64,000 nucleotides of DNA from Utricularia gibba (GCA_002189035.1 NEEC01000004.1:3782001-3846000), one strand, 5' to 3'. Positions 11,293 to 22,988 are shown, counted from the stretch's first letter. The notes: generated by a model from the sequence alone, not told the origin. Made by a program: numbers and translations.

Positions 11293-11490
11293 CTACTTGT
11301 CTGGATAACCATGCAGCTTATAACAAGTTCCCTTTAAGTGCTCTTCATATCTACAATGGGTACACAATCGACCCTTCGGGTCTTTTATTAAATTTTGTGC
11401 ATTTGAAGACTGAAATTGATGAGGTATGGCATTGCCTTGATTGAACATTAATGCACTTTGATGAATAGTATGTATCTGCACTATCTTCAT
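11293..11490 (-). pseudogene. Copia gag zinc-knuckle fragment
   Basis: The fragment ends with CTHCRYEEHLKGTCYKLHGYP, a copia CCHC-type nucleocapsid knuckle followed by the family's LHGYP tail. Part of copia element 1. Confidence 0.75.
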
Positions 11491-12128
11491 CTATCTTTCC
11501 ACATTTAGCATCATAGCATACATTTGATCCAATTGCAATTCAAGCTTTGAATCCTTGTATGTGGTGCAATGATTTTCCAACATTATTCCTTTCAAGTCAG
11601 ATCAAAGGTTCTTCATTGTAGAGTAGTACTCACAAATTGTCATTGTAAGTGGTACACAACAATTAAATTCATTTGTCCAAGTTGATCCTCGAATGGACCT
11701 ATGCTGACCCAAATGAATTAAAATTAGCTGTAACTTCTTGGGATATTGAGTTAACCAGACTACATCTTATCATAATGTCAGCTCTATTCCAAGTTGAAAA
11801 TGATTGATTTGAAGAAAGAGTGTGTGGTAGTCTTTCATTTGCAAAGACTAGTTTATTTTCATGTATCTAGTGCCATGGTCATACTATGATGCTATGATAG
11901 AAAATTCTTGGTAGTTGGTGCAGGTTGTAACAAAATTAAACTTGGGTTCTCAAACTCATGCACATAAAGAGGATCAGAAGGTTTTAACACTCTTAAATTG
12001 AAGGAGTTGGAGTAGTCTCCATAGATCTACCATTTCCTCCTTCCTTGTTCACCAGGCTGTTTTGAAGTGTTTTCTGCACACATCATCTGCGATGATGAAC
12101 AATCCACACTCTCCGCACCATGAAAAAG

Positions 12129-12343
12129 TGAACACAAGTTTGAGAATAACATAGGTTGGAGATTCAAATCTGAACTGAAAGAAAACGGCCAATAGAACTA
12201 TCCTAGTGATCTCTCTTTACAATGTTCTATGTGGCATGTGTATAAGGGTACATCAATAAAATCCTATACAATTGAATGATGTGTCTCTTATAGAAAACCT
12301 CTAGAATCCTCTTGATTCATTTGATCGTCCAATAATCTCAATA
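12129..12343 (-). repeat. 5' LTR of copia element 1
   Basis: 215 bp, homologous to 5570-5792, followed outside by the duplication ccatg (12344-12348). Confidence 0.75.
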
Positions 12344-12348
12344 CCATG

Positions 12349-12715
12349 CCTTGTTACCAATACGCTCAAAACTTTTCCATATGAGATTTCTTTTTGAGTT
12401 ACAAGATGATAACTAAAAAGGCATATCATTCTAAGAATGCTTCATCACATCGATTTGTGTATCTATTTCTAGATAATATATGCTACTGAAGTTGAGACAT
12501 GTATTGGCAAATTGCCACATGCTTTGCCAAAAATGCCTAACAAATTTAGCATCACATTTGACATGATGGTTAGAGGAAGGACATGAAACAATAGTAAGAA
12601 TTATAGAAGAGTAAAGTTAGCCACAGATGTTTCTTAAGTTTCTACCAGAGGTGTAATTTTGGGTTCTCCATATGCTCCCTTATTGTTTTGAATTTTTGCT
12701 AGTGATGTAGATTTA
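12349..12715. other. Unassigned spacer between copia element 1 and gypsy debris
   Basis: The pre-insertion locus resumes here. I see no ORF and no repeat partner. Short plus-strand readings are retroelement-like at best and not assignable. Confidence 0.3.
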
Positions 12716-13241
12716 TGACAGGAAGTTCTAAACAAGCTTTCCAATGCTTGTTATAAGCCAATAACTAATCAAGAACCACAAATTACTAGAGGTCAAACAA
12801 TCACGTATTAATTCAAAAGGGAATTAACTTAGAGGTCACAACCTCCACTTTTCAAAATATGAACAACAAATTAACGAGAGGTCAAACTAGAAAACCCATG
12901 AGGTCACAACCTCATAAATCACAGCGAACAGACATAGAAACCACAAGAGGTCACAGCCTCTTTAGTCAAAACCCATAGGATACTTCAAACAAGAAACATA
13001 AATAATAGATAAACATTCCAGCAAGTTCCAGTTCATCTTTCTTTCTGTCGGGTCTGAAACTAGACTTGTGATCAGAGATTTCCTCAGAAAACCTGTCACT
13101 ACAGCCTTTGGAACAAGGAATTACCTTTAAATTTGCATTAGTTGAAAACTGCTTCCTCCTAACCTAATTCTTGCGGAAATAATTGAGGTGTTGGGCTGTC
13201 AAGTGGATTGGGCTGATTGGACCCAATCCTTCCTACATCAT
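12716..13241 (-). repeat. Probable 3' LTR of a Ty3/gypsy element
   Basis: It lies just downstream (minus sense) of the gypsy integrase remnant. A purine-rich tract AAAGAGGATGATG on the minus strand near 13250-13235 resembles a polypurine tract, so the LTR would begin TGATGTAGG at about 13241. The other border, about 12716, is a guess. It contains the palindromic GAGGTCACAACCTC repeats. No second LTR of this element was found in the window. Confidence 0.5.
12789..12960. repeat. Dispersed palindromic repeat GAGGTCACAACCTC
   Basis: Three 14-mers GAGGTCACA(A/G)CCTC start at 12832, 12900 and 12947, and two partial copies GAGGTCAAAC start at 12789 and 12878. Spacings are 43, 46, 22 and 47 bp, close to multiples of 22-23. 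Confidence 0.7.
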
Positions 13242-13445
13242 CCTCTTTGGGTGTAGAAGCATTCGCCTTCGAATGATATGAGAACATATGAAGAACATTA
13301 AAAACATTAGACATTTTTAATCTAGGGGTAGACGTACCTTATAGGCATTGGAATTGATCCTCTCAAGTACTTCTACTGGGCCAATCTTCTTAGATGCAAG
13401 CTTGTGATACTCATGAGTAGGATAATGGTTCTTCGTGATGAGTAT

Positions 13446-14084
13446 TCAAACCAAATCCCCGACCTGGAGTTCCACAAGCCGCTTGGATTTTTCGGCATCG
13501 TCCTTGTATTTGGCATTGAATGCATTAAGGTTGTTGATCACTTGGTGAATCATCTTCGAGGAATTGACAAATTGTTCAGCATTTTCATTAAGACGACGCT
13601 GATCCGCTAGATGAGTTAGCTCAGTAGGTCCATGAGGTTGCAGACAATATACAACCTGAAAGAGGCTGAAGCCAATCGAACAGTTTACCACGTGACTATG
13701 GGCAAATTCAGCTCGACTCACGAGTACATCCCACCCACCCTTTATGATCATTGTCAACTAGGCACTGCAATCAATTCCCTAAAGAGCGATTCACAACTTC
13801 AGTCTGTCTGTTCGTCTCCAAGTGATAGGCACTGCTGAAATTAAACTTGGTGCCGACTAGGCACCACAAACTTCTCGAAAAATTGCCAACAAGCTTTGTA
13901 TCACGATAGATAAAGGTAGTTTGTGTAAACGATATATTTCTCGAAAGAAAGTAATAGTAACTGCACTTACATCCATCGTCTTCTTACATGGTATAAAGTG
14001 AGCCATTTTGGAAAAGCGATCTACAACAACAAACATAGAATCGAACCCACAAGCTGTCCACGGTAAACCCAAGACAAAGTCCAT
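13446..14084 (-). pseudogene. Ty3/gypsy integrase remnant
   Basis: Two frames carry one domain. 14084-13857 begins [30 protein letters not shown], the gypsy integrase core with its first catalytic Asp. 13757-13446 continues with WDVLVSRAEFAHSHVVN and VVYCLQPHGP, then ELQVGDLV. The segment between is frame-shifted and the D(35)E region is lost. Further out, about 13440-13320, minus-strand readings resemble the integrase tail (KKIGPVEVLERIN). Nothing of RT or gag is left nearby. Confidence 0.8.
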
Positions 14085-14089
14085 GTTAA

Positions 14090-14900
14090 GATCAACCCAC
14101 GGCTATGACGAAGTAGGTAAGGCTCGATATCTATTATCATATCACAAATTACCTCTTATTTTTTGGGAGAAGTTGTGAATACATCTGTTTTCTGTATGAA
14201 TCGCCTTTTGATAAAGGGAATTCCAAATGGTTTAACTCCATACGAAATGTGACATTGAAAAGCTTCGAATTAGAAAAATCTAATAAATCCTAAAGAAAAG
14301 CGATCTAAACTTCTCAAACACTTTCAAGTTGAAATATTTTTGAGATACTCAGGTACCAGTGAAATCTACATGATTTATCTACCTACAAGGAACAAACTTG
14401 AAGTTTAAGTGTTGATGCTATTGTAGATCAAACCCGCACCATTGATTGGAATTATGATACCTTTGCTAGTGAGACAATTGCTTACCCTCAAAAGATGTAA
14501 TACCTATATTCAAAGGGTGACCATGACTAAGGAATTGCAAGAGAAAATCATAAGTATCCCAAAATGAGGTGAGAAGTGAAAAAATTTGATGGGAACAATG
14601 CCCTTAGGAACAAACTGATGAAACAACAGTTGAAATTCTTTCGGTGCCTAAACCTAGAAATGAAAATGCTGAAGTTTCAACAAGCTGAAATTTCAGCGAA
14701 ATAGGAGAAACATTATTTATCAAGTGAGTATGAATTGTTGATAAAGGAACATATTCACGGGAACTCTCCCAATGATGATAACATCGATGCAAGAGAACTT
14801 GAATCATTCTGCAAAGATATATCACATAACTTTTGTCCCATAGAACAATAAGATAATTCTGATGAGTTCGATATACCTCATTTTCTATGCTCCAAATCTG
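14090..14900 (+). pseudogene. Decayed retroelement sequence upstream of plus-strand copia pol
   Basis: Multiple stops in all frames. The composition and the downstream copia RT suggest degraded integrase or linker of a plus-strand copia element, but no motif is clear before about 14980. Confidence 0.3.
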
Positions 14901-14979
14901 ATAAAAATATAGATGATGAACCAGTGAGAGGCTATCGTTTCTTATTTAGAATTTATGATACAACATTGTTAGCACATGA

Positions 14980-16483
14980 ACCACTTTCTATATGAAGCAC
15001 TTCAAACTTTGCTCAAAGAACATCAAGTATGGACTATTGTGGGTAAGCCTGAAAATATTAAATCTATTGGTCTAAAATGAGTCTTTTGTACATAGCTGTA
15101 TTCTGAATGCATTATTAACAAACTAAAGTCTAGGTTGGTGGCCAAAGGATACTTACAACGTGAAGGAGTCGATTATCATAAAACATTCGTATATGGCAAG
15201 ACTTGATTAAACCAAGAGTGGAATCTGTCATTTTGATATCAAAAGTACCTTTTAAAGGAAGACCTCAACGAAGATATTTATGTTCAATCTCCTCCTAGCT
15301 TAGTTCTATAAAATGGATCAAAAAAAGTTTTGAAATTGAAAAAGACTTTATGGACTAAAACATGCATCAAAGGAATGGTATACAACGATTGATAACTGGC
15401 TCTTATAAATGGGATACACTAGAAACAAAAATGACACCACCCTTTATGTTCTAGACACCGATATTGGAAGAACTATTATCACTCTATATGTTAATGGCAT
15501 CTTAATCACCAGAAATAATGAAGCAACTATAGCTAATCAGAAGGAGAAATTGAAGAATGCTTTGATCTTACCGGTTTAGGGCTGGGACAATATCTTCTTG
15601 GAATGAAAATTAGACAAGATTGTGACTCATTTTTCTAAGCCAAAGAAAATACATAGAAGACTTATTGGCTAGATTCAATCTATCATTCTCAAAAGACGTT
15701 GCTACTCCCTTCACCTCCTATTTAATGTGCCAAGCAAATCGATTGGCTAAGGAAGAAGTCGCACAAATCATAGAAGCTTTATAAAAAATATTTGAAAAAT
15801 GATAAAAATTTTATTATATCTAATTTCTACAAGACCAAACATAACATTTGCAATGACTTTTCTTTCTAGATACATGCACAATCTTTAATTTCTATACCTT
15901 GAGATTGCTAATAAACAGTAAAATATTTTAAAATAGTGATATCTTTTTATCTAAATTTCAAAAACTATACTGACACATCTCTCCAAGGCTTTGTACATTC
16001 AGATTTTTTAAGTGATGAAACATACTTGAAATCAATGATAGGATATTTGTTTACCTTAGGATCAGCAACTTTCTCTTGAAATAGTCACAACAGAATCTAG
16101 TAGCTCAATCATTAGCTAAAGCTGAGTATATTGTTGGAGTCACCACCGCAAACCATGCCCAACAAATACAAAAATTGTGTAAAGATTTGAAAATAAGAGT
16201 ACATAAACCATTGATTCTGAAGATCAATAATATGTCGATAATTAGTATTGCCCAAAATCCGGTTCTATTCGGAAAGATGAAGCACATCCAGCAAATACCA
16301 TGTTCTACGAGATTGCAAAAAAGAGAGTAGCATCAAGTTAGAATACTTACCAATAGAATAGCAAGCCATTAATACTCTAATGAAGACCATCTTTCCAAAA
16401 CACTTTTCCCATATCAGTGAGTTATTAGGAATGCGACCAAATCTTGATTGCTCTAAAAATTTATCCAACTACATCAAGGATGA
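14980..16483 (+). pseudogene. Plus-strand copia RT/RNase H remnant
   Basis: Plus-strand frames show the RT start (EALQTLLKEHQVWTIV, LKSRLVAKGYLQREGVDYHKTF), then MGYTRNKNDTTLYVLD-like text at about 15415, RKYIEDLL, SKDVATPFTSYL, and an RNase H block (SLQGFV-SDF-SDETYLKSMIGYLFTLGSA) at about 15985. The text matches the minus-strand copia element at 18904-27238 closely, so it is the same family in the opposite orientation. It is riddled with stops and frame changes. A 3' LTR probably follows. Confidence 0.8.
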
Positions 16484-16830
16484 ATGTTGGAAGGTAATGA
16501 TGCAAGTGAAATAAATTTGTAGCATCAAGAGAAGCCTCAGCCGCAATAACCTCAAAATCACAATAAGAAGAAATTGATGAAGAAAGCGACAAAAGAGTTA
16601 AGGTTGATAATTCTGGATCCTAATGCGGTTGGATAGATCAAGAAGAATCAAATGAGGCTTCATAGCATAGGCAATGATCTCATTTCAACAACCTTATTTT
16701 CTATTATATATACATTTAGAAAATTTGTACAAAATAAGGAATAATCCCCTTTTTTTTATGTATCCATATCAATACATAATTTTCTTCAAATGCTCATATC
16801 ATACATTGCTCTCAAGTGCTAACATAAATT
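16484..16830 (+). repeat. Probable 3' LTR of the plus-strand copia remnant
   Basis: Follows the RNase H remnant after a purine-rich stretch (AAGGATGAA) and starts TGTTGG. Parts (ggttgataattctggatcctaa) resemble the LTR text of the 18904-27238 family. The end is not defined and I find no duplication. Confidence 0.4.
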
Positions 16831-17400
16831 AATGCATTATACACCACTTCATATTTGACTAGTAACATCAGAATTTGTGGGTTTGGTGTAATGTCATAGC
16901 GGATATTGATCAATTAGGAGATATTATGCATAAAGTTCATGGCCATTGCTGTGCAAATGCAAGATTATTTTCAACAACATCCTACAAACATTCATATTGA
17001 AAATGACAAAATATTTGTTGTCATTGCAAATAAATAGATTATAAGCAAATCTTCAACATGCAAGATATGTGATTTAAAATCAAATCCAATTAAGTTGTTC
17101 TCATTCTTCTCGCAATACATAAGCAACAAGAGTCACAACAATTCATTCACATTGAACACTTTGTTAAGAATCAGATTGCTTGGTGGATTATGAAAACAAA
17201 TATATCTCCAATTCCCTTGATTACCTGCTTGAAAAAAAAGGAAAGTAAGTTAGCAAGAAATAGAAGAAATGAAAATGAATACCAACAAAAGTAAGTTTCT
17301 GCTTTCAACCAGTTGTAGGAGGTCTCTCTCTCCAACACTTTTCACTAGTAAAAGGGGTGGGCATCTACAACAAGGAGAAACCTGGTTCCCCAACAGCTAT
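16830..17400. other. Unassigned AT-rich spacer
   Basis: No open reading frame or repeat partner recognised. The CT-rich piece ggtctctctctccaacac lies at about 17320. Confidence 0.3.
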
Positions 17401-18400
17401 ATTTAATTATCATTATACATTACTTACACATAAGGTTTTAGAATTGATATTTATGTGTAATGTGCAATGATTGATATGGAATGAAAAAATGGAACTTTTT
17501 TGAATTAAAAGCTCCTTTTTCTTACTTGCACCAATTTGAGTAATTTTTATTAGTAAAAGGATTTCCCATGTATCAAAGCACAACAATCATAATCCTCCAA
17601 GGATGTTTAATAGTTTGATGCCTGCCCTCAAGTTAACAAGATGCAACTCTAAAAGCTGGAGTTTGTGTATGCAAGCATTGTTCAAAGTCTATGAAGTGTT
17701 GGATGTTGTGAAGGATGACATCGTTGAGAATGCTAATGCTTCAACATAGGAGAAAGACAAAAAAACTTTATATTTGACATATCAAGCCTTGGATGATAAG
17801 ATGTTTGAGAAAGTGGTAGGAGCTACAATGTTGAAACAAGCATGTGATATGCTTAAAAATTCATTCCAAGAAGTTGGCAAAGTAAAGAGAGTTAGATTGT
17901 GAATATTAGGTGAGGAATTCAAGTGGCAAAAGCATGATGAGTCAATTACAATTGCTTTGAAAAAAGTAAACTTTTATGAATTTAAAAGTCTGCTTAGTTT
18001 GACAGTTTCATCTTAAGAGACAAATATTGAAGATAAGTTAAATTGAACCTTTGAAAAGTTATGATGTGTTGTATTTATTGCATAAATGAATGTAATATGA
18101 TAATTTTAATTGGTCTTAAGTTCATCTTAAGAGGCAAATGTTGAAGATAAGCTAAATTGAACCTTTGAAAACTTCTGGTGTGTTGTGTATGCATGAATAA
18201 ATGTAGTAAGATAATTTTAATTGGTATTAAAATTTAATTACAAATAAAATTTTAAGATTGATATTTATATGCAATATGAGGTGTTTGATATAGGATGACA
18301 AACTAAAACTTTTATGTATTGAAATCACACTTCTATTGCTTGCACTCATCCAAACAATATTTATCATGAAAGGACCTCTTAAAAGCTTCTTTTACACCTA
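17400..18400 (+). mobile_element. Gag-only LTR element (TR-GAG-like or deleted copia)
   Basis: Two related blocks, about 17410-17567 and 18240-18375, flank a gag fragment and align with about 70 percent identity by eye, so they look like LTR parts. A primer-binding-site-like TGTATCAAAGCA (compare TGGTATCAGAGC, complement of initiator tRNA-Met) sits at about 17569. The gag fragment (17640-17990) reads SWSLCMQALFKVYEVLDVV and ALDDKMFEKVVGATMLKQA, the UBN2-type copia gag. Between gag and the 3' LTR, a 114-bp unit (18007-18120) is tandemly repeated at 18121-18234. It has no pol. Confidence 0.55.
18007..18234. repeat. 114-bp tandem duplication at the gag-element 3' LTR start
   Basis: The unit starting ttcatcttaagag(a/g)caaa at 18007 is repeated from 18121 with few changes. 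It spans the polypurine-like tract and the LTR start (T(A/G)TTGAAGATAAG). Confidence 0.8.
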
Positions 18401-18898
18401 CTCCCGCACTATGTTTCCCATGCATACCTCTCTTCTTCACTTCGGAGGCTCACTTCAGGGAACTTTTGGAGTTACTAAATGATAGCATACAAATGATATG
18501 AAAATTATATCTTTTTTATTATGTTTTGAGTGTTTGTTTCATAATTTTAACTATTTTTTCAAACTAAGAAATAGATATGATTTTGTATGCATAAGGGCTA
18601 AATTCTTTGGTTTAGTTCATTCTATGTTATTAATTTTTTTTCGCACCGATTATTTAGCATGAGACGCACCACAAAAGAAGGGGACAATAAGTGTAACTTT
18701 CATCATAGTAGTTTGCAAATTGAGGCTGTACGGTGTCAGGAACAATACCCGTGATTTTATAGGTGATCTTCAAATATCACCGTGAGCATCAGGATGAGAC
18801 CTAGACCCACATCTACTCAGGTAAGAAGGATCTAGGCTGGACATGGCACGCCAATACTTCTCTTGCACCCATTCATTGAGTATGATCTTTTAGCAATT
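18400..18898. other. Unassigned spacer, pre-insertion side of copia element 2
   Basis: Moderate G+C from about 18640, with no family recognised in either strand. The sequence would have been continuous with 27244 onwards before copia element 2 inserted. Confidence 0.3.
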
Positions 18899-18903
18899 CT
18901 AAG

Positions 18904-19338
18904 TATAAGCGATAATGATATGATATCTGGTATGGAGTATGGATTTGAAAATGTGGTATGAGAGATATTTGTAATAGGCAAAAAAAATTATTACACGATA
19001 CAAAAGCAATTTACAAGAAGCATAGCAGGTATTTATAGGGCAATGGATAAATGTCCATTACCTATGAAATAGGTACTAGTCATTAGAGAGCAATAATTGT
19101 GATATAGACTTCATTTGGGCTTGAGAATCTTAGGTCTGGACAAACATGTTGCTTGTTGTCGAGCTTTTAGTATTGACCCACTTAGCTGATGAAGGGTCCA
19201 AAATAATTAGTCTCAATTCTTCATTCACTTTCCTCTTATCGCCACGATTTGCGCTGAATGACTCACCTCTCTCGGTCAATATCTCATCTTTATTTGATTG
19301 TTGCAATTTCTCCTTAGCTCCATCATCATAGACCTTCA
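18904..19338 (-). repeat. 3' LTR of copia element 2
   Basis: 435 bp homologous to 26795-27238 throughout. On the plus strand it starts TATAAGCG in both copies rather than TG, so the family's LTR ends CTTATA rather than CA. Confidence 0.85.
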
Positions 19339-19349
19339 TTCCTCCTTGA

Positions 19350-20067
19350 GAATGGATTCAAGGAGAAATTGCAAAGTTTGTAAGATTCCAACGTAACTCT
19401 AGCAGTGTGCATATTTGAGCAAAATGCGTAGGAAATAGGGCTTTTGTCAATATGTCCACAACCTGTTGTTCTGAAGGCAAGTATTCAAGTTTAACGCTCC
19501 CTTCTTTGATGTAGTCTCTAAGAATGTGATATTTAATCTTGATATATTAAGTTTTTCCAAACATCACAAGATTATTGGCAATGCTCATGATTGACTTGTT
19601 GTCGATTCTAGAATTAGAGTTTTCTGTATCTTGATTTTTAGGTCCTCACATAGTTTAAGAATCCATTAGGCATGGTTAGTTGCAGAGGCACCAGCCATAT
19701 ATTCGGCTTCAGTGGATGATTGAGCAATTAAATCTTGCTTTCGGCTATTCCATGCAAAGGCAGCACATCCTAAGGTAAAGAAATATCCTATAGTAGATTT
19801 TAGATATGTTTCATCACTTGCAAAGTCAGCATCTACAAAGCCTTGAAGAGATAGGTTAGTATGTTTTTTGAAATATAAACCCATGTTTTTGGTGGATTTT
19901 AAATATCTAAGTACATTTTTAGCAATTTTATGATGTACTATGTGAGTGCATGAACCTTGAGAGAAACATTACCGCGAAGGTGATGTCAAGTCTGGTTGAA
20001 GTAACATATAATAGGGGTTATGCATTGATATTCTTGCACATTAATCACCTTGTCTGTAAGTTGTTGA
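19350..20067 (-). pseudogene. Copia element 2 RNase H region
   Basis: Open piece 19884-19666 reads LSLQGFVDADFASDETYLKS, TIGYFFTLGCAAFAWNSRKQ and STEAEYMAGASATNHA, the copia RNase H core. Below 19666, frames continue with tail-like text but with stops. The domain ends abruptly at the hAT insertion site and resumes at 22989 with RT. Confidence 0.85.
20060..20067. repeat. 8-bp target-site duplication gttgttga of the hAT element
   Basis: gttgttga at 20060-20067 is repeated at 22981-22988, flanking the terminal inverted repeats exactly. Eight base pairs is the hAT-superfamily signature. Confidence 0.9.
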
Positions 20068-22980
20068 TAGGGGTGGAAATGGATCGGATCAATTGGATAA
20101 TCCGGTCCAACCAATTTAATTGGATTGGATATGGATTATAATATTAATTATTCACATTGGTTTTGGTTTTGAAATGTATAATCCAATTTGGTTTTGAATG
20201 GTTTTGGATTACTTATTGTAAATCCAATCTGACCCATTTAATCCAATCTTTTTAAGTAAATAAATAAATATAATAAAAATAATCAAATATCAAATCAATC
20301 AGTATCATTAATTATAATACACTTTTTCCATTTTTCACTTTTCCAGTGACATTGAAGAGATTGAAAACAATATATTTACTTAAAAAAACCCTTCTTCCTC
20401 CTCCACCATGTGACGATTTTTTCAGAAAATGTCCAAGGAACAAGTTGTAAGAGGTTGCTCTAATGATTTACCAGGTAAGAATAATACAATATATTCAACT
20501 TTAAAATAAATCTTATATCTGTATTTTGCTTATCTTTTTAGTTTACTTATGGATATCTATTGTGGTGTTTTATTCTATTGTATTTACTAGGTGTTGATAT
20601 GAGTAATGTGGTTGAGAATGAAGAGATTCATTCTACTGATTTTACTGAAATTTTGGAAAATGAATCTGATAGTTCAAAGGCAAGGAAAAGAAAGAGACTT
20701 TTTTATTCAGAGATTTGGAAATACTATGAGTTAGTACAAGAAAAGGATAAAGTGGACAAAGCTAAATGCAAATATTGTGGGAAAATATATAAAGCAAGTA
20801 TAAATAGTGGCACAACAAATCTGAGAAATCATTATGAGAAATGCCTAGGACGTAAATGCAAGGATGTTGGACAATTACTTTTGAGTAAAAATGACTCATT
20901 AGTTGGCATAAGAAATGCAGCATTCAGTCAAGCCAAATTCAGAGATTTGTTAGCTAAAGCTATTGTTAAACATGAACTTCCATTTTTATTTGTGGAGTAT
21001 GAAGGTATTCGTGACATTTTTGATTATTTGCAACCAGATATAAGACATATATGCAGAAAGACAGCTAGAAGTGATGTTATGGATTTATTTCATAATGAGG
21101 GTAAGAAGCTTGCAGTTGAACTAAGGGATTGTCCAGGAAGAATTTGTTTAACTAGTGATTTGTGGACTTCGATCGTTTCTGATGGTTACTTAGCTTTGAC
21201 AATACATTACATTGATTCTAATTGGATGATGCAGAAACGAATACTTAGTTTTGCTTTTATGGCACCTCCTCACAGTGGATATTGTTTGGCAGAGAAAATA
21301 TTTAGTTTGCTAGCTCATTGGCGAATTGATAAGAAAGTGTTTACTATAACTTTGGATAATGCTTTTGCAAATGATGTGTTGGCTCAAGAGTTAAGGGTTA
21401 GGTTTCATTTTGGAAGATGTCATCTTATCAGTGAAGGTGATTTCTTACATGTTCGTTGTTATACACATATTATAAATTTGATTGTTCAAGAAGGGTTGAA
21501 AGATATTGATGCTTCTATTAATAATATCAGGGAATGTGCAAAATATGTGAAAGGTTCTCAGGTAAGAAAGAAAAGATTTATAGAATGTGTTTCAATATGT
21601 GATCTTGATCAAAAACATAGTTTGAGACAAGATGTATGTACAAGATGGAATTCTACATACATGATGCTATCATGTGCTTTGTATTTTCGGCGTGCATTTG
21701 AACATTTGAGTTTGGTAGATTCAAATTTCAAATATTGTCCTACCAATGATGAATGGGAGAAAGATGAAAAAATATGTGAGCTACTTCAAGTTTTCAATGA
21801 AGCTACCCATATTGTTTCTGCTATTAAGACTCCAACATCTCACTTATACTTTGCTTTGGTTTTCAAGATTAAGATGAAACTGATGAACGTATTGAAGAGT
21901 CCAGTTGAGTTTATGAGGAGAATGGCCATTAAAATGTACTCAAAGTTTGAAAAGTATTGGAATGAATGTCATACACTTTTGGATGTTGCAGTGGTATTTG
22001 ACCCAAGATACAAATTTCAATTTGTTGAGTGGTGTTTTTCAGCATTTAATGGGGATCATCATTCCGTAGAGTGTCAAAAGATAAAAGAAAAACTATACTT
22101 GATTTATCAAGAGTATGCTTCTTCAGATTCTCAAGAAAAGAGTTCTACACGAACTAGTGGAGATGTTTCTCTACAACCCATTGATATGAGTTTCAATAAT
22201 GATACAATAGATATATTTAAGGTATTAGTTTTTATATTTCATTTTAAAATTATTTTATTGTATGTATTCTTTTATCATCTAACAATTGTTATATTATTTA
22301 GGCATTTGATTGTTTTGATGCAAGTGAAGGTAGACAAAGGCTTCAAAAAAATCAGTTAGAACTTTACTTAGATGAGCCGAGAATAGAGAGATCTACTAAA
22401 ATTGATCTATTGGCTTTTTGGAAAGGTTACGAAATGAGGTATCCACAATTGTCTCAAATGGCAAGAGACATGCTTTCTATTCCAGTGTCTAGTGCTGCAT
22501 CAGAGTCAGCTTTTAGCATGGGAGGGAGAATATTAGATGAATATCGAAGTGCAATGAGTGCAGATACTGTCGAAGCTTTGGTGTGCTGTAAAGATTGGTT
22601 ATTGAAAGATAATGGTATTTAATATTTTTATTAATACAATTTAAATTATATATTAACATGTTTTCATTCATTTTATTACAGATTCCACAAGTTCTCATAT
22701 GGAAGAACTAGATGATTATACAAAGATCATTTTGGAGATATTGAATGAATGAAGCTACAATTAGAATGATTGAAGCTATGAATTTATGTATTTTATTTTG
22801 AATGCAAATATGCATTTTTTAATTTGGTTTGGATTTAGTTTTAGACATATTTTTTGGATCGGATGTGGTTTCAATGTCAAGACTTTTTTTGGTTTTGGAT
22901 TGGTTTTGGATATAAATATTTTTATTGGTTTGGTTTGAATTTACCATAATCCGATTCAATCTGGCCCATTTCCACCCCTA
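20068..22980 (+). mobile_element. hAT (Ac-like) DNA transposon, apparently autonomous
   Basis: 2,913 bp with terminal inverted repeats TAGGGGTGGAAATGG (15 bp, perfect) and an 8-bp duplication gttgttga. Subterminal regions on both sides are crowded with GGTTTTGG(AT) and AATCCAAT motifs, which are candidate transposase-binding sites. It carries one gene, a transposase with no internal stop after splicing. It is inserted between the RT and RNase H domains of copia element 2, and is therefore younger than that element. Confidence 0.92.
20429..22622 (+). CDS. hAT transposase (BED zinc finger, RNase-H-like, hATC dimerisation)
   Basis: Proposed exons 20429-20474, 20591-22221 and 22302-22622 (GT-AG) give 665 residues without a stop. 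The first 46-nt exon is less certain; without it, translation can start at ATG 20599 in exon 2. In order: a BED-type zinc finger (KCKYCGKIYKA...LRNHYEKC, about residues 80-110), the first catalytic Asp in CLTSDLWTS, the second in TITLDNAFAND, CTRWNSTY (the RW motif), and a C-terminal hATC domain with LLAFWKGYEMRYPQLSQMA and the SSAASESAFS motif holding the catalytic Glu. The intron of 80 bp before the hATC part is AT-rich. This enzyme would cut and paste the element itself. Domesticated hAT proteins lack intact TIRs around them, so this is read as a transposon gene. Confidence 0.9.
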
Positions 22981-22988
22981 GTTGTTGA

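Larger units (their letters stand above)
5570..12343 (-). mobile_element. Ty1-copia LTR retrotransposon 1, decayed, with nested insertions
   Basis: A minus-strand copia element bounded by two diverged LTRs (5570-5792 and 12129-12343, about 220 bp each) and by a perfect 5-bp duplication ccatg. Reading from high to low coordinates: gag start (about 12080, with the block DPLYVHEFENPSLIL), zinc knuckle CTHCRYEEHLKGTCYKLHG (about 11360), protease/pre-integrase region (11143-10754), a piece of uncertain coding content, the nested solo LTR (7955-10418), an unassigned 1.2-kb segment, then RT tail and RNase H (6780-5915). Stops and frame changes are frequent. Part of integrase and most of RT appear to be missing. 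The LTR divergence points to an old insertion. Confidence 0.85.
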
